NCBI GenBank assembly: GCA_913030835.1
Contig: CAJWDP010000005.1
Span: 35,716 to 99,715 of the forward strand
From: an uncultured Flavobacteriales bacterium
GTDB taxonomy: Bacteria; Bacteroidota; Bacteroidia; Flavobacteriales_D; Parvicellaceae
Direction: 5' to 3'
Length of the DNA stretch: 64,000 nt
The stretch's first letter is position 1. Each line of letters starts with the position of its first letter. The notes below the pieces were generated by a model. It did not search any database. It was given only the letters and a program-made list of their open reading frames with translations, and was not told the DNA's origin. This document shows positions 46,996-57,659 of this stretch, piece after piece. The translations under genes and the position numbers were made by a program.

Positions 46996-48315
46996 TTAAA
47001 ACGCTTGCCCCACCGGAGGCAGTGAAGATCCTCTTCCTTTGATCTTCGTTCCCTTCATTAATCCGTCATAGTGGTTACTTAGCAGATGACTTTCGATCTG
47101 CTGCAATGTATCTAAAACAACACCCACCATGATTAACAAAGATGTTCCACCGTAGAACAATGCAAAATTCTGTTGTACTCCAAAAAATTTGTGAGCGAAC
47201 GCGGGTAATACGGCAACCAATGCTAACAATATTGAACCCGGTAATGTAATTCTAGATAAAAGGCTATCGATAAATTCAGCTGTTTTTCTTCCCGGTTTTA
47301 CTCCAGGTATAAAACCTCCAGACCTTTTCAAATCATCGGCAATTCTGTTAGGGTCTACTGTAACTGCAGTATAAAAATAGGTGAATACAATGATCATCAG
47401 GCCAAATACTACATTGTACCAAAATCCGAAAATATCGGCAAATGTGCTTCCCCCAAACATCAAAGCGGGAATGAACATGATTGCCTGAGCAAATATAATT
47501 GGCATTACACCCGCCGCATTTACTTTAAGCGGAAGGTATTGTCGCTGACCCTGAGACAGCATTTGTCTACCTCCTCTACCACCAACAACCCTCTTGGCAT
47601 GTTGAATAGGAATTCTTCTGGTTCCTTGCACCAATAGAATACAGAATGCAATGACCAAAACAAAAAATACAATCTCAACCAAAAAGATGACCATTCCCAT
47701 ATTGTCCATCTTAAAGTTCATTTCTTCAATTAAAGCTCCAGGGAAACGGGCTATTATTCCAATCATAATTAATAATGATATTCCGTTTCCGATCCCCTTA
47801 TCTGTAATTCTTTCTCCAATCCATACAACGAACATGGTTCCTGAAATCAGAATAGTTACCGCAGAAACATACCACAACCACGTGTCGTATACTACCGCAT
47901 TACCTGCTCCGTAAACGTACGTTTGCAAATAGGTCGGTGCCTGAAAAAAGCAAATGATTATGGTTAAGTACCGTGTCCATTGATTGATCTTCTTTCTTCC
48001 GCTTTCTCCTTCTCTTTGTAATTTCTGAATAGCAGGAACCGCAATACCCGCAAGCTGCATTATAATTGAGGCAGAGATATAGGGCATGATCCCCAATGCA
48101 AAAATGGAAGCATTATTAAAAGCTCCACCAGTGAACAAATCCAACAAGCCTCCAAGGCCACTTGTAGCACCGCTCAGTTGATTGCTATCAACACCAGGTA
48201 AGATGACAAAACATCCAATTCTATAAACCAGAATGAGTCCCAGAGTAAGCAATATTCTTCCTCTAAGATCATTGATCTTCCAGATGTTTCTTAGTGTCTC
48301 AAAAAAATTCTTCAT
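46996..48315 (-). CDS. secY: Protein translocase channel subunit SecY
   Basis: A 439-residue membrane protein with ten predicted helices, the pore of the Sec export system. Motifs: LGIMPYISASIIMQL in helix 2, IGNGISLLIM, and KRSGGFIPGVKPG in the cytoplasmic loop before helix 8. It follows rplO by 47 bases. Confidence 0.97.
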   Translation of the reverse strand: MKNFFETLRNIWKINDLRGRILLTLGLILVYRIGCFVILPGVDSNQLSGATSGLGGLLDLFTGGAFNNASIFALGIMPYISASIIMQLAGIAVPAIQKLQREGESGRKKINQWTRYLTIIICFFQAPTYLQTYVYGAGNAVVYDTWLWYVSAVTILISGTMFVVWIGERITDKGIGNGISLLIMIGIIARFPGALIEEMNFKMDNMGMVIFLVEIVFFVLVIAFCILLVQGTRRIPIQHAKRVVGGRGGRQMLSQGQRQYLPLKVNAAGVMPIIFAQAIMFIPALMFGGSTFADIFGFWYNVVFGLMIIVFTYFYTAVTVDPNRIADDLKRSGGFIPGVKPGRKTAEFIDSLLSRITLPGSILLALVAVLPAFAHKFFGVQQNFALFYGGTSLLIMVGVVLDTLQQIESHLLSNHYDGLMKGTKIKGRGSSLPPVGQAF

Positions 48316-48362
48316 CTTACCTTCGACGCTTTTAAATTATTCTTATCCTCTTCTACTAGTAA

Positions 48363-48884
48363 TTACTCTTCTTCTTCACTTACTTCCGTTGCTTGGGCTT
48401 TGACCGGATCATTTCCTTTTGTAGTTTCTTCTGCACCGCCAATAACTTCAGCCTTTCCACCATTTTTCTCAATAGCTGCTTTCGCTGAAGCAGAATAAGC
48501 GTGTGCCTGAATGTCTACTTTTGCAGTTAATTCACCTCTTCCCAAAATCTTCACAAGATCCTTTTTTCTTGCCAATCCGTTTGACACGAGTATTTCCGTA
48601 TCAATTGATTTGATCTTCTTGTCGTCAACAAGTGCTTGAATCGTATCCAGGTTAATTCCTTTATATGCAACCCTATTCGGATTGGTAAAACCGAATTTAG
48701 GAACTCTTCTTTGAAGCGGCATTTGACCACCTTCAAATCCGATCTTTCTTGAATAGCCCGATCTTGATTTTGCTCCTTTGTGTCCTCGTGTAGAGGTTCC
48801 ACCTGTACCGGCACCTTCACCTCTACCAACTCGCTTTTTGCTTTTTGTAGATCCTTTCGCAGGTTTGAGATTACTTAAGTCCAT
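48363..48884 (-). CDS. rplO: 50S ribosomal protein L15
   Basis: Begins MDLSNLKPAKGSTKSKKRVGR; the glycine-rich GRGEGAGTGGTSTRGHKG segment is the L15 signature. At 173 residues it is about 25 longer than usual because of an acidic C-terminal extension (GAEETTKGNDPVKAQATEVS then EEEE). It lies between rpmD and secY. Confidence 0.96.
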   Translation of the reverse strand: MDLSNLKPAKGSTKSKKRVGRGEGAGTGGTSTRGHKGAKSRSGYSRKIGFEGGQMPLQRRVPKFGFTNPNRVAYKGINLDTIQALVDDKKIKSIDTEILVSNGLARKKDLVKILGRGELTAKVDIQAHAYSASAKAAIEKNGGKAEVIGGAEETTKGNDPVKAQATEVSEEEE

Positions 48885-48910
48885 TTCTTTAATTTCAGTT
48901 ATACTAATTA

Positions 48911-49087
48911 TTAATCACTTACACTTACTAAGTGCTTCACTGTATTCACCATTCCCAATATTTGAGGAGTGGACTCCTTTTCTACCGTTTGGTGCATCTT
49001 TTTCAATCCGAGAGCCTGAAGCGTTAGCTTTTGGTTCTTTGGTCTGTTTATGGCGCTTTTTACTTGCGTTATTTTAATTGTTGCCAT
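48911..49087 (-). CDS. rpmD: 50S ribosomal protein L30
   Basis: A 58-residue gene read directly from the sequence: starts MATIKITQVKSAINRPKNQK and ends VKHLVSVSD, with the conserved LQALGLKKMHQTVEK in between. It starts 10 bases after rpsE and ends 26 bases before rplO. Confidence 0.94.
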   Translation of the reverse strand: MATIKITQVKSAINRPKNQKLTLQALGLKKMHQTVEKESTPQILGMVNTVKHLVSVSD

Positions 49088-49097
49088 TCTTTAGAAT

Positions 49098-49610
49098 TTA
49101 TCCGTTGAATACCTTATCCATTGTAACTCCTCTTTGCCTTGCAACCGACGCAGCATCTCTTAGCTGAGCCAACGCATCAACTGTAGCTTTCACCACATTG
49201 TGAGGGTTAGAAGAACCTTGCGATTTCGCAAGGACGTCTTTCACGCCAACGCTTTCCAATACTGCTCTCATTGCACCACCGGCTATTACTCCTGTACCAC
49301 TTGATGCAGGCTTAATCAAAACCTTTGCACCAGCATACTTTCCATATTGGCTATGTGGAATTGTTCCTTTGATTACAGGAACCTTTATGAGGTTTTTCTT
49401 AGCATCGTCAATTGCCTTAGCTATGGCTGAAGTGACCTCTTTGGCCTTTCCCAAGCCATGGCCTACAACACCATTCTCATTACCTACAACCACGATCGCT
49501 GAGAAGCTGAACGTTCTACCCCCTTTAGTAACCTTAGTTACTCGGTTGATGGTAACCAATTTGTCTATTAATTCTATGTCCGTTGACCTAACTTGCTTTG
49601 GATTAGCCAT
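49098..49610 (-). CDS. rpsE: 30S ribosomal protein S5
   Basis: A 170-residue protein important for decoding accuracy. [20 protein letters not shown] is the conserved N-terminal loop, followed by [14 protein letters not shown] and [13 protein letters not shown]. Confidence 0.97.
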   Translation of the reverse strand: MANPKQVRSTDIELIDKLVTINRVTKVTKGGRTFSFSAIVVVGNENGVVGHGLGKAKEVTSAIAKAIDDAKKNLIKVPVIKGTIPHSQYGKYAGAKVLIKPASSGTGVIAGGAMRAVLESVGVKDVLAKSQGSSNPHNVVKATVDALAQLRDAASVARQRGVTMDKVFNG

Positions 49611-49625
49611 TACAACTTTTTTAAT

Positions 49626-49979
49626 TTAAAATTTTAGTCCTCCTTCTCTTGCAGCTTCTGCTAATGCCTTAACTCGGCCATGGTACAGATAACCACCTCT
49701 GTCAAATACTATATTCTCGATTCCTGCAGATTTTGCCTTTTCAGCAATATCGCCACCGACAATTTTTGCCTGATCAATTTTAGGCACACCTTGTGCTTTA
49801 TCGTTTTTAACGGAAGATGCCGATGCCACTGTGACACCATTTACATCATCAATTAATTGAGCATAAATCTGCTTGTTGCTTCTATATACAGCCATTCGAG
49901 GTCGATCAGCGGTACCATTAACAACCTTTCTGATTCTCTTCTTGATTCTTGCTCTTCTTTCAGTTTTAGTAAGTCCCAT
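49626..49979 (-). CDS. rplR: 50S ribosomal protein L18
   Basis: A 117-residue 5S rRNA-binding protein. [20 protein letters not shown] and [20 protein letters not shown] are the conserved parts; the N-terminus is strongly basic. Confidence 0.97.
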   Translation of the reverse strand: MGLTKTERRARIKKRIRKVVNGTADRPRMAVYRSNKQIYAQLIDDVNGVTVASASSVKNDKAQGVPKIDQAKIVGGDIAEKAKSAGIENIVFDRGGYLYHGRVKALAEAAREGGLKF

Positions 49980-50000
49980 TACTGTACTAATTGTAAATTA

Positions 50001-50549
50001 TTAACCTGCAGCTTTACCTGCTTTACGTCTTATTTGTTCTCCTTTAAATCGGATACCTTTTCCTTTGTACGGTTCAGGTTTTCTCAACGATCTTATCTTT
50101 GCCGCAACCTGACCAATCAGCTGCTTGTCACACGACTCCAGCTCAACAGTAGGATTCTTTCCTTTTTCCATCGTTGCCGTTACCTTAATCTCCTGAGGCA
50201 ATTCCAATACTATCGGGTGTGAATACCCGAGTGCTAGTTCAAGAGTTTGACCCTGAGCTTTTGCCCTGTAACCTACCCCGACCAATTCTTGCACAGTTTT
50301 ATAGCCTTCAGATACTCCAATAACCATGTTGTTCACTAGCGATCGGTACAAACCATGTTTTGATCTAACATCGGGAGCATCCGAATTTCTTGTAAAAGTG
50401 ATCACGCCATCCTCAATATTCATTTTGATCGCATCATCAATTGCCTGCACAAGCTCGCCTTTTTTACCTTTTACAGTAACCAGACCGTCAGCGAAACTAA
50501 CTTCCACTCCTTCCGGTATTGTAATTATTGCGTTTCCTATTCTTGACAT
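50001..50549 (-). CDS. rplF: 50S ribosomal protein L6
   Basis: A 182-residue two-domain protein near the factor-binding site. Conserved: MSRIGNAIITIPEGV, GVGYRAKAQGQTLELALGYS and the C-terminal PEPYKGKGIRFKGE. Confidence 0.97.
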   Translation of the reverse strand: MSRIGNAIITIPEGVEVSFADGLVTVKGKKGELVQAIDDAIKMNIEDGVITFTRNSDAPDVRSKHGLYRSLVNNMVIGVSEGYKTVQELVGVGYRAKAQGQTLELALGYSHPIVLELPQEIKVTATMEKGKNPTVELESCDKQLIGQVAAKIRSLRKPEPYKGKGIRFKGEQIRRKAGKAAG

Positions 50550-50565
50550 TTCTTTTCCTCCCTAA

Positions 50566-50964
50566 TTAATAAACGTAGCACAAAACTTCGCCACCAACAT
50601 TTTCTCTTCTTGCTTCTTTATCAGTAATCACACCTTTCGAAGTAGATACAATTGCTATACCCAAACCATTCAAAACACGAGGAATATCCTGTGATCCTTC
50701 GTACTTTCTTAGACCTGGTCTTGAAGCTCTTTGAATTTTTGTGATTGCAGATTGTTTGGTTGTAGGATTGTATTTAAGAGCGATCTTAATAATACCCTGC
50801 TTATTGTCATCAATGAACTTGTAGTTCAAGATGTATCCTTTATCGTGCAAAATTTTTGTTATCTCTTTCTTCAAATTTGAAGCTGGTATTTCGACAACTT
50901 TCTTTTTTGCCATAATACCGTTCCTAACTCGTGTAAGATAATCTGCTATTGGATCTGTATACAT
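50566..50964 (-). CDS. rpsH: 30S ribosomal protein S8
   Basis: A 132-residue 16S rRNA-binding protein. Starts [16 protein letters not shown]; the C-terminal half has [20 protein letters not shown]. In E. coli S8 represses the spc operon. The 79-base gap to rpsN is one of the longer gaps in the block. Confidence 0.97.
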   Translation of the reverse strand: MYTDPIADYLTRVRNGIMAKKKVVEIPASNLKKEITKILHDKGYILNYKFIDDNKQGIIKIALKYNPTTKQSAITKIQRASRPGLRKYEGSQDIPRVLNGLGIAIVSTSKGVITDKEARRENVGGEVLCYVY

Positions 50965-51043
50965 TTTACTATTTATTTAGTCACCAGTCTAAAGTTCCTG
51001 TTTGAACATAAGTCAACAGGCTTTCAGACCTACTTTTTCATTA

Positions 51044-51313
51044 TTACCAACTTGCTTTTTTCACTCCAGGAATCAATCCCTGATTTGCCATCTCTCTGAA
51101 AGTAACCCTTGAGATACCGAATTGTCTCATGTATCCTCTAGGTCTTCCAGTTAGCTGACACCTATTGTGCATTCGCACAGCGGATGAATTGGCAGGAAGC
51201 TTTTGCAAACCTTCCCAATCCTCAGCATCCTTAAGTGCTTTTCTTTTTTCAGCGTATTTCGCAACCATCGCTGCTCTTTTACGCTCTCTTGCTTTCATTG
51301 ACTCTTTTGCCAT
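51044..51313 (-). CDS. rpsN: 30S ribosomal protein S14
   Basis: An 89-residue long-form (zinc-free) S14: it lacks the two CxxC pairs of the short form and has the conserved [20 protein letters not shown] and the C-terminal KKASW. Confidence 0.97.
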   Translation of the reverse strand: MAKESMKARERKRAAMVAKYAEKRKALKDAEDWEGLQKLPANSSAVRMHNRCQLTGRPRGYMRQFGISRVTFREMANQGLIPGVKKASW

Positions 51314-51318
51314 GTCTT

Positions 51319-51867
51319 TTATTTGTTGAACGGAAATCCAAATTCACCAAGTAACGATTTCGCCTCTTCATTTGTATTGGCGCTTGTTACGAATGTGATA
51401 TCCATTCCTGTAATGTTGTTTACTTTATCTATATCAATTTCCGGGAAAATGATCTGTTCTTGAATTCCAAAAGTGAAATTTCCTCTTCCGTCAAAACCTT
51501 TTGCGCTAACGCCCTTAAAATCTCGAGTCCTAGGCAATGCGACAGATATTAATCGATCTAAAAACTCGTACATTTTGTCCCCACGCAAAGTAACCTTTAC
51601 TCCGATGGGCATACCTTTTCTCAATTTGAAATTTGACACATCCTTTCTCGAAGTAACAGGTAATGCTTTTTGACCAGCGATTGCTGTCATTTCTTCAACT
51701 GCATTTTCAACCTGCTTTTTGTCTGACACAGCAGATCCAACGCCTTGATTTAGACATATCTTTTCTATTTTCGGCACCTGCATTACCGACTTATAGTCGT
51801 ATTTCCCTTTGAGGTTTGGAACGACCTCATTTTTGTATTTTTCCAATAATCTCGGTACGTAGCTCAT
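51319..51867 (-). CDS. rplE: 50S ribosomal protein L5
   Basis: A 182-residue 5S rRNA-binding protein at the central protuberance. Motifs [26 protein letters not shown] and [10 protein letters not shown] are typical. Its ATG overlaps the rplX stop by four bases. Confidence 0.97.
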   Translation of the reverse strand: MSYVPRLLEKYKNEVVPNLKGKYDYKSVMQVPKIEKICLNQGVGSAVSDKKQVENAVEEMTAIAGQKALPVTSRKDVSNFKLRKGMPIGVKVTLRGDKMYEFLDRLISVALPRTRDFKGVSAKGFDGRGNFTFGIQEQIIFPEIDIDKVNNITGMDITFVTSANTNEEAKSLLGEFGFPFNK

Positions 51868-52193
51868 GATATTACCTCCCCAGTTGTTTTTTCATATCGA
51901 ACTAATTTCCCATCATCTCCAGTCTTTCTGCCAATTTTTGTAGCATTTCCCTTGCTATCAACCAACATCAAATTAGAAATGTGAATACTCATGTCCTTTT
52001 CGATTCTACCGCCGTCAGGATTGTTCTTATCTGCCTGTGGCTTGATATGCTTCACCATTTTTGCAGTTAGTCCTTCAACGATGGCCCTACTTTTTTTTCT
52101 ATCAACAACAAGGATAACTCCTTCTTGCCCTTTAGCAACCCCGGCAATTACTTTCACCTTGTCGCCTTTCTTTATGTGTAACTTCTTCTCCAT
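51864..52193 (-). CDS. rplX: 50S ribosomal protein L24
   Basis: About 109 residues from ATG 52193, which gives the family N-terminus [18 protein letters not shown] with the KOW motif ([14 protein letters not shown]). The open frame reaches 52235 but the additional residues are not L24-like. Overlaps rplE by four bases. Confidence 0.95.
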   Translation of the reverse strand: MEKKLHIKKGDKVKVIAGVAKGQEGVILVVDRKKSRAIVEGLTAKMVKHIKPQADKNNPDGGRIEKDMSIHISNLMLVDSKGNATKIGRKTGDDGKLVRYEKTTGEVIS

Positions 52194-52206
52194 TGTTGTG
52201 AATCTC

Positions 52207-52575
52207 TTAAAGCACTTCCGGTGCAAGTGATACAATTTTCATGAATTGTTTTTCTCTAAGCTCTCTGGCGACAGGTCCTGAAATTCGAGTTCCTCTCATC
52301 TCGTTTGCTTGATTCAACAATACGACCGCATTGTCATCAAAACGGATATACGAACCATCTTGTCTTCGAACTTCTTTACTCGTTCTTACGACTACTGCTG
52401 TGGAAACTTGTCCTTTCTTAACATTTCCTGATGGCATAGCACTCTTCACGGTTACCACGATTTTATCACCTAAAGATGCATACCTTCTTTTCGTACCCCC
52501 CAATACACGAATGCAAAGAACTTCTTTTGCTCCGCTGTTATCTGCTACCTGTAATCTTGATTCCTGCTGTATCAT
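52207..52575 (-). CDS. rplN: 50S ribosomal protein L14
   Basis: A 122-residue protein at the subunit interface. Starts [28 protein letters not shown] and [20 protein letters not shown] segments confirm the family. Confidence 0.97.
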   Translation of the reverse strand: MIQQESRLQVADNSGAKEVLCIRVLGGTKRRYASLGDKIVVTVKSAMPSGNVKKGQVSTAVVVRTSKEVRRQDGSYIRFDDNAVVLLNQANEMRGTRISGPVARELREKQFMKIVSLAPEVL

Positions 52576-52584
52576 TGTTAACTA

Positions 52585-52839
52585 CTATTTTGCTCTTTCT
52601 ACAATTTCCACAAGTCTCCAATTCTTGGTCTTGCTCAACGGTCGGGTTTCCATGATCTTTACGGTATCCCCAATATTGCAATCATCTTTCTCATCATGAG
52701 CAACAAACTTAGAAGTTTGCTTAACAAACTTCCCGTATTTCGCGTGCTTCACCCTTCTCTCAACAGCAACTACAATTGACTTTGCCATTTTGTTGCTGGT
52801 TACAACACCGATTCTCTCTTTTCTTAAGTTTCTTTCCAT
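52585..52839 (-). CDS. rpsQ: 30S ribosomal protein S17
   Basis: An 84-residue OB-fold primary rRNA-binding protein. [20 protein letters not shown] and [20 protein letters not shown] are conserved. Confidence 0.97.
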   Translation of the reverse strand: MERNLRKERIGVVTSNKMAKSIVVAVERRVKHAKYGKFVKQTSKFVAHDEKDDCNIGDTVKIMETRPLSKTKNWRLVEIVERAK

Positions 52840-52851
52840 TTTGATGCTCTA

Positions 52852-53055
52852 TTACTTTGCAGTTTCTGCAAGTTCTCTTTTTCTTAATTCCGTTTTCAAC
52901 CTTGCAACCGTTCTTCTTTCGAACCTTATTCTTATGGGGTTCTCATCTTCTGAAACTGAATGATTCAGCTTCAGCTTTTCCAATGTAATCGTCTTTTCAC
53001 CGATATTCTCGATCAGCTCCGGAGTAGACAATTCGCTTATTTCTGCTTGAGTCAT
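52852..53055 (-). CDS. rpmC: 50S ribosomal protein L29
   Basis: A 67-residue two-helix protein near the exit tunnel. EISELSTPELIENI and the C-terminal RRTVARLKTELRKRE match the family. It lies between rplP (6 bases) and rpsQ (12 bases). Confidence 0.95.
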   Translation of the reverse strand: MTQAEISELSTPELIENIGEKTITLEKLKLNHSVSEDENPIRIRFERRTVARLKTELRKRELAETAK

Positions 53056-53061
53056 AGTTTC

Positions 53062-53490
53062 TTATTTATCAATTGGTGTATAATCTTTTCTAACTACGAA
53101 TTTCGTTTTAATCGGCAACTTTTGAGCAGCCAGTCTAAGTGCTTCTTTCGCTGTTTCAAAAGGGACACCATCCGCTTCGAACATAATTCTTCCAGGACGA
53201 ACAACTGCTACCCAATGACTTGGAGCACCCTTACCTTTACCCATTCGAACTTCGGCCGGTTTTGATGTAATTGGCTTATCCGGGAAGATTCTAATCCAAA
53301 CATTCCCCTGTCTTTTCATGTACCTGGTTACCGCAATCCTGGCAGCTTCTATTTGCCTAGACGTAATAAAACCTTCCTCCACGGCTTTCAATCCGAAAGA
53401 ACCAAATGCTATGTGCGTTCCTCGTTGGGCATTTCCTTTTATTCTGCCCTTTTGCATTTTCCGGAACTTCGTTCTTTTTGGTTGTAACAT
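53062..53490 (-). CDS. rplP: 50S ribosomal protein L16
   Basis: A 142-residue protein next to the A-site t[19 protein letters not shown] at the start and [20 protein letters not shown] in the middle are characteristic. Confidence 0.97.
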   Translation of the reverse strand: MLQPKRTKFRKMQKGRIKGNAQRGTHIAFGSFGLKAVEEGFITSRQIEAARIAVTRYMKRQGNVWIRIFPDKPITSKPAEVRMGKGKGAPSHWVAVVRPGRIMFEADGVPFETAKEALRLAAQKLPIKTKFVVRKDYTPIDK

Positions 53491-53516
53491 CTCTTATCCT
53501 TTAATCAGTTCGTTCT

Positions 53517-54239
53517 TTATCTTCTTTTTCTCTTGAAATTTCCTCCACCTCTGTTTCCTGAAGGTTTTCCACCTTTCTTTTGACCTGCTCCAAGGTTCGG
53601 AGAAAGATCCCTCTTTCCATATACTTCGCCTTTACAGATCCAAACCTTAATTCCTATTTTACCATAGGTAGTTTGTGCTTCAGACAGTGCATAATCGATG
53701 TCCGCCCGGAACGTATGCAATGGTGTTCTACCATCTTTATACATTTCACTTCGAGCCATTTCCGCACCGTTCAATCGTCCACTAATCTTCACCTTTATTC
53801 CTTCAGCTCCCATTCTCATAGTAGATGCGATCGCCATTTTAATTGCTCTTCTGAAAGAGATTCTAGCTTCAATTTGTCTTGCGATCGAGTCTGCAACCAA
53901 CTTGGAGTCCAACTCAGGTCTTTTCACTTCAAAAATGTTGATCTGAACTTCCTTGTTCGTCACTTTTTTCAGCTCCTCTTTCAGCTTGTCAACTTCCTGT
54001 CCACCTTTTCCGATAATTACACCAGGTCTTGCTGTATTCACAGTAACGGTTACTAGTTTCAATGTGCGCTCAATGATGATCTTTGAGATACTCGCCTTTC
54101 TCAAACGAGCGTTCAGGTATTTTCTGATTTTGTCGTCTTCAACGATTTTATCAGCATAATTCCTTCCGCCAAACCAGTTGGAGTCCCATCCTTTGATGTA
54201 ACCTAGTCTGTTTCCTATTGGATTTGTTTTTTGTCCCAT
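53517..54239 (-). CDS. rpsC: 30S ribosomal protein S3
   Basis: A 240-residue protein of the mRNA entry site. The KH domain has [21 protein letters not shown] at the start appears as [17 protein letters not shown], the form common in Bacteroidota. The C-terminus is a Gly/Lys/Arg-rich tail ([20 protein letters not shown]). Confidence 0.97.
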   Translation of the reverse strand: MGQKTNPIGNRLGYIKGWDSNWFGGRNYADKIVEDDKIRKYLNARLRKASISKIIIERTLKLVTVTVNTARPGVIIGKGGQEVDKLKEELKKVTNKEVQINIFEVKRPELDSKLVADSIARQIEARISFRRAIKMAIASTMRMGAEGIKVKISGRLNGAEMARSEMYKDGRTPLHTFRADIDYALSEAQTTYGKIGIKVWICKGEVYGKRDLSPNLGAGQKKGGKPSGNRGGGNFKRKRR

Positions 54240-54247
54240 TCTAATTC

Positions 54248-54643
54248 TTATTTCGCACTATCTACTATTAGCGTCACGTGGTTTGACCTTTTTCTAATTC
54301 TATGCGCTCTACCCTGAGGAGCAGGCTGAATTCTCTTCAACATTCTTGCGCTGTCCACATAAATGTCTCTTACAATCAAGTTTGCAGAATCCAACGATTT
54401 GTCTTCGTTTTTTTGTTCCCAATTGTTGATCGCTGAAAGCAATAGCTTTTCCAGTCTAATCGAAGCTTCCTTCGGATTGTACTTGAGTATTTGAAGCGCC
54501 TTATTTACTTCTACACCTCTGATCATATCCGCAACCAACCTCATCTTTCTAGGTGATGTTGGACAATTGTTCAACTTTGCCATGCTTTCTGTCTTTCTAG
54601 ACTCAGCAATCGCTTCTGCAGTATTTCTTTTTCTAGCACCCAT
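54248..54643 (-). CDS. rplV: 50S ribosomal protein L22
   Basis: A 131-residue exit-tunnel protein. [20 protein letters not shown] and [17 protein letters not shown] are the conserved parts; the latter belongs to the tunnel hairpin region. Confidence 0.96.
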   Translation of the reverse strand: MGARKRNTAEAIAESRKTESMAKLNNCPTSPRKMRLVADMIRGVEVNKALQILKYNPKEASIRLEKLLLSAINNWEQKNEDKSLDSANLIVRDIYVDSARMLKRIQPAPQGRAHRIRKRSNHVTLIVDSAK

Positions 54644-54661
54644 TGTTCAATGCGTATATAA

Positions 54662-54937
54662 TTATCTTCTTTTATCTTTCTTTCCTCCGTGACCTCTAAA
54701 GTTCCTTGTAGGAGCAAATTCACCCAATTTGTGTCCAACCATGTTTTCAGTAACATACACCGGTATAAACTTCATACCATTGTGAACAGCAATTGTTAAC
54801 CCAACAAAGTCAGGTGATATCGTTGATGCTCTCGACCAAGTTTTGATCACGGACTTCTTCCCCGTTTCCTGAGCTTCCAATACTTTTTTATTCAGCTTAT
54901 AATGAATAAATGGTGGTTTCTTTAACGATCTACTCAT
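54662..54937 (-). CDS. rpsS: 30S ribosomal protein S19
   Basis: A 91-residue head protein. [15 protein letters not shown] and [18 protein letters not shown] are typical. Starts three bases after rplB. Confidence 0.97.
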   Translation of the reverse strand: MSRSLKKPPFIHYKLNKKVLEAQETGKKSVIKTWSRASTISPDFVGLTIAVHNGMKFIPVYVTENMVGHKLGEFAPTRNFRGHGGKKDKRR

Positions 54938-54940
54938 GGT

Positions 54941-55765
54941 CTATTTGTTTCTTCTTTCAACAATAAATTTATTCGACGCCTTTTTCTTGGCTCGTGTCTT
55001 ATACCCTTTGGCAGGAATTCCATTTCTTGATCTTGGATGTCCTCCTGAAGCTCTACCTTCTCCACCACCCATTGGATGATCGACCGGGTTCATTGCCACA
55101 CCTCTAACTCTTGGACGTTTACCAAGCCATCTGCTTCTACCCGCTTTTCCTGACACCTGCAAGCTATGCTCTGAGTTACCCACAGAACCTATTGTAGCCA
55201 TACAAGTCACCAGAATCATTCTGGTTTCACCAGACGGTAGCTTTACAATAGCATACTTCCCATCCCTAGCACTCAATTGGGCGAAAGAACCTGCTGATCT
55301 AGCAAGGACCGCACCTTTATTCGGCACTAGTTCAATGTTGTGAATAATTGTACCCAATGGAATTTCACTTAGATACAATGAATTACCCACCTCTGGTGCC
55401 ACTCCTTTTCCAGACATCACTGTTTGACCAACTGTAAGTCCTTCGGGTGCTAAAATGTATCTTTTTTCACCGTCTTTGTACTCAATAAGCGCAATTCTAG
55501 CCGTTCTGTTCGGATCGTACTCAATGGTTTTAACGGTTGCAGGTATTCCGAATTTATTCCTTTTGAATTCGATTATTCTATACCTTCTCTTGTGCCCACC
55601 ACCTTTCTGGCGCATGGTCATTTTACCCGTATTGTTTCTACCACCCGACTTTTTAATCGGTGCCAACAAACTTTTCTCCGGTTTTGACGCAGTTATTGTC
55701 TCAAAGTCACTAATGATCTTGTGTCTTTGACCGGGTGTAATTGGTTTTAACTTTCTAACTCCCAT
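54941..55765 (-). CDS. rplB: 50S ribosomal protein L2
   Basis: A 274-residue protein essential for peptidyl-transferase activity. The C-terminal [18 protein letters not shown] carries the conserved His of the L2 signature; [17 protein letters not shown] is near the N-terminus. Confidence 0.97.
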   Translation of the reverse strand: MGVRKLKPITPGQRHKIISDFETITASKPEKSLLAPIKKSGGRNNTGKMTMRQKGGGHKRRYRIIEFKRNKFGIPATVKTIEYDPNRTARIALIEYKDGEKRYILAPEGLTVGQTVMSGKGVAPEVGNSLYLSEIPLGTIIHNIELVPNKGAVLARSAGSFAQLSARDGKYAIVKLPSGETRMILVTCMATIGSVGNSEHSLQVSGKAGRSRWLGKRPRVRGVAMNPVDHPMGGGEGRASGGHPRSRNGIPAKGYKTRAKKKASNKFIVERRNK

Positions 55766-55776
55766 TTCTAATCTTC

Positions 55777-56073
55777 TTAAATCGCACTGTAGAAATCGAT
55801 CTCATCGCCTTCAGCTAAGGTGACCACCGCTTTCTTGTACGTCTTATTTCTTTCGAAGCTAATTCCTTTAGTAGTATGCTTCATTTTCTTTTTTCCGCCG
55901 CCGTATCTCATGGTATTGACGGATTCAACCTCAACATTGTAAAGGTCTGAAACAGCTTTTGCAATCTCTATTTTATTAGCACCATCCTCTACCACGAAAG
56001 AATACTGGTTTCTTCTTTCTTGAAGCATGTGCGCTTTTTCCGATTGCGCTATTGGTTTAACTATGATACTCAT
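55777..56073 (-). CDS. rplW: 50S ribosomal protein L23
   Basis: A 98-residue protein at the tunnel exit where trigger factor and SRP dock. [20 protein letters not shown] and [12 protein letters not shown] match L23. Confidence 0.95.
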   Translation of the reverse strand: MSIIVKPIAQSEKAHMLQERRNQYSFVVEDGANKIEIAKAVSDLYNVEVESVNTMRYGGGKKKMKHTTKGISFERNKTYKKAVVTLAEGDEIDFYSAI

Positions 56074-56078
56074 TGTTC

Positions 56079-56705
56079 TTAGTTAAAAAGGTTTTCAATT
56101 TTATCTACTGCACTTTCAGCAATTACCAACTTCTTACAGTTTAACACGTCGTAAGTGTTCACTTGGGAAGCTTCAATCACCTTTGTATTCTGAACATTTC
56201 TTGAAGACAGATATACATTCCTGTCGTTTTCCGCAACAACAACCAATGTTTTTGTACCCGATAGATTCAAGTTGTCCATGATTGTCAAATACTCTTTGGT
56301 CTTTGGTGAATCCATCTTCAAATCTTCCAGAATGACTATAGAATCTTCCTTCGCCTTGTAAGACAGTGCAGACATTCTGGCCAATTTTCTTTGCTTTTTG
56401 TTCAGCTTAAAACCGTAAATCCTTGGCCTAGGACCAAATACGGTTCCACCACCTCTGAACAATGGGTTTTTAATACTACCCGCTCGAGCTGTTCCAGTGC
56501 CTTTCTGCTTCTTGATCTTTTTTGTACTACCTGCAACATCCGCTCTTTCTCTGGCCATGTGAGTACCTTGCCTTTTATTGGCCATGATCAATTTCACATC
56601 AAGATAGATCGCATGATCATTCGGCTCAATGCCAAAAATAGAGTCGCTCAGCTTTACTTTTTTGCTGGTCGCTTTTCCTTTTGTGTTGTATACTGCTAAT
56701 TCCAT
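56079..56705 (-). CDS. rplD: 50S ribosomal protein L4
   Basis: A 208-residue tunnel protein. The extended loop with RQGTHMARERADVAGSTKK and GGTVFGPRPRIYGFKLNKK is diagnostic. Its ATG shares one base with the rplC stop codon (TAATG). Confidence 0.96.
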   Translation of the reverse strand: MELAVYNTKGKATSKKVKLSDSIFGIEPNDHAIYLDVKLIMANKRQGTHMARERADVAGSTKKIKKQKGTGTARAGSIKNPLFRGGGTVFGPRPRIYGFKLNKKQRKLARMSALSYKAKEDSIVILEDLKMDSPKTKEYLTIMDNLNLSGTKTLVVVAENDRNVYLSSRNVQNTKVIEASQVNTYDVLNCKKLVIAESAVDKIENLFN

Positions 56706-57319
56706 TACTTCTCTAGTATTACATAGGATCCTTTTGGTCCAGGAACGGAACCCTTAACAACCAAAACATTTTTCTCTTCAATGACCTTCAGCACCTTCAG
56801 GTTCATAACTTTTACTCGTTCGTTACCCATTTGGCCTGCCATTTTCATTCCCTTGAAAACTCTTGCCGGATAGGATGCAGCACCAATTGAACCGGGTGCT
56901 CTCAACCTATTGTGCTGACCGTGTGTTGCATCTCCTACACCCCTAAAGTTGTGTCTCTTAACAACCCCCTGGAATCCTTTTCCTTTTGAAGTTCCAACCA
57001 CATCAACAAATTCTCCTTCTTCGAACAACGTTACATTGATTTCGTCTCCAAGATTTACTTCTTCAAATCCGTCAAACTCTACCAATTTTGCTTTCGGAGA
57101 TGTACCAGCCTTCTTGAAGTGTCCTTTCAGTGCCTTTGGAGTATTCTTTTCTTTCTTGTCTCCATAGGCTAATTGAACAGCAGAGTAACCATCTTTTTCA
57201 ACGGTTTTAACCTGTGTAACAACACAAGGACCACATTCAACAAGCGTGCATGGTAAATTTTTACCCTCGGCACTGTAAATGCTAGTCATCCCTATTTTCT
57301 TTCCAATTATTCCTGGCAT
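56705..57319 (-). CDS. rplC: 50S ribosomal protein L3
   Basis: A 204-residue protein reaching the peptidyl-transferase centre. [20 protein letters not shown] and [15 protein letters not shown] with [14 protein letters not shown] are conserved; the Gln that is methylated by PrmB in E. coli is in the [18 protein letters not shown] segment or near it. Confidence 0.97.
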   Translation of the reverse strand: MPGIIGKKIGMTSIYSAEGKNLPCTLVECGPCVVTQVKTVEKDGYSAVQLAYGDKKEKNTPKALKGHFKKAGTSPKAKLVEFDGFEEVNLGDEINVTLFEEGEFVDVVGTSKGKGFQGVVKRHNFRGVGDATHGQHNRLRAPGSIGAASYPARVFKGMKMAGQMGNERVKVMNLKVLKVIEEKNVLVVKGSVPGPKGSYVILEK

Positions 57320-57336
57320 CTCTTACCTTTTTTAAA

Positions 57337-57642
57337 TCAAACTTTTATTTCAACATCCACACCACTAGGTAACTCAAGTTTCATGAGTGCGTCAACCGTT
57401 TTTGAAGATGACGAATAAATATCCATCAGTCTTTTGTAAGAACACAGTTGAAATTGCTCTCTTGACTTCTTGTTCACGTGCGGTGAGCGAAGCACAGTAT
57501 AAATTCTTTTGTGTGTTGGCAATGGAATCGGACCGTTGACAACTGCTCCAGTACCTTTTACCGTCTTAACAATTTTTTCAGCAGACTTGTCCACTAAGTT
57601 GTGATCGTAAGACTTAAGCTTTATTCTAATTTTCTGAGCCAT
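57337..57642 (-). CDS. rpsJ: 30S ribosomal protein S10
   Basis: A 101-residue head protein also known for transcription antitermination as Nus[21 protein letters not shown] and [19 protein letters not shown] are characteristic. It directly follows fusA (17 bases); tuf, found between them in many bacteria, is absent. Confidence 0.97.
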   Translation of the reverse strand: MAQKIRIKLKSYDHNLVDKSAEKIVKTVKGTGAVVNGPIPLPTHKRIYTVLRSPHVNKKSREQFQLCSYKRLMDIYSSSSKTVDALMKLELPSGVDVEIKV

Positions 57643-57659
57643 TTACAATTTCTTTTATA

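Noticed and set aside
53580..54056. Plus-strand frames opposite the ribosomal protein genes
   Set aside because: Antisense shadows of highly conserved rps/rpl genes; no signals of their own.
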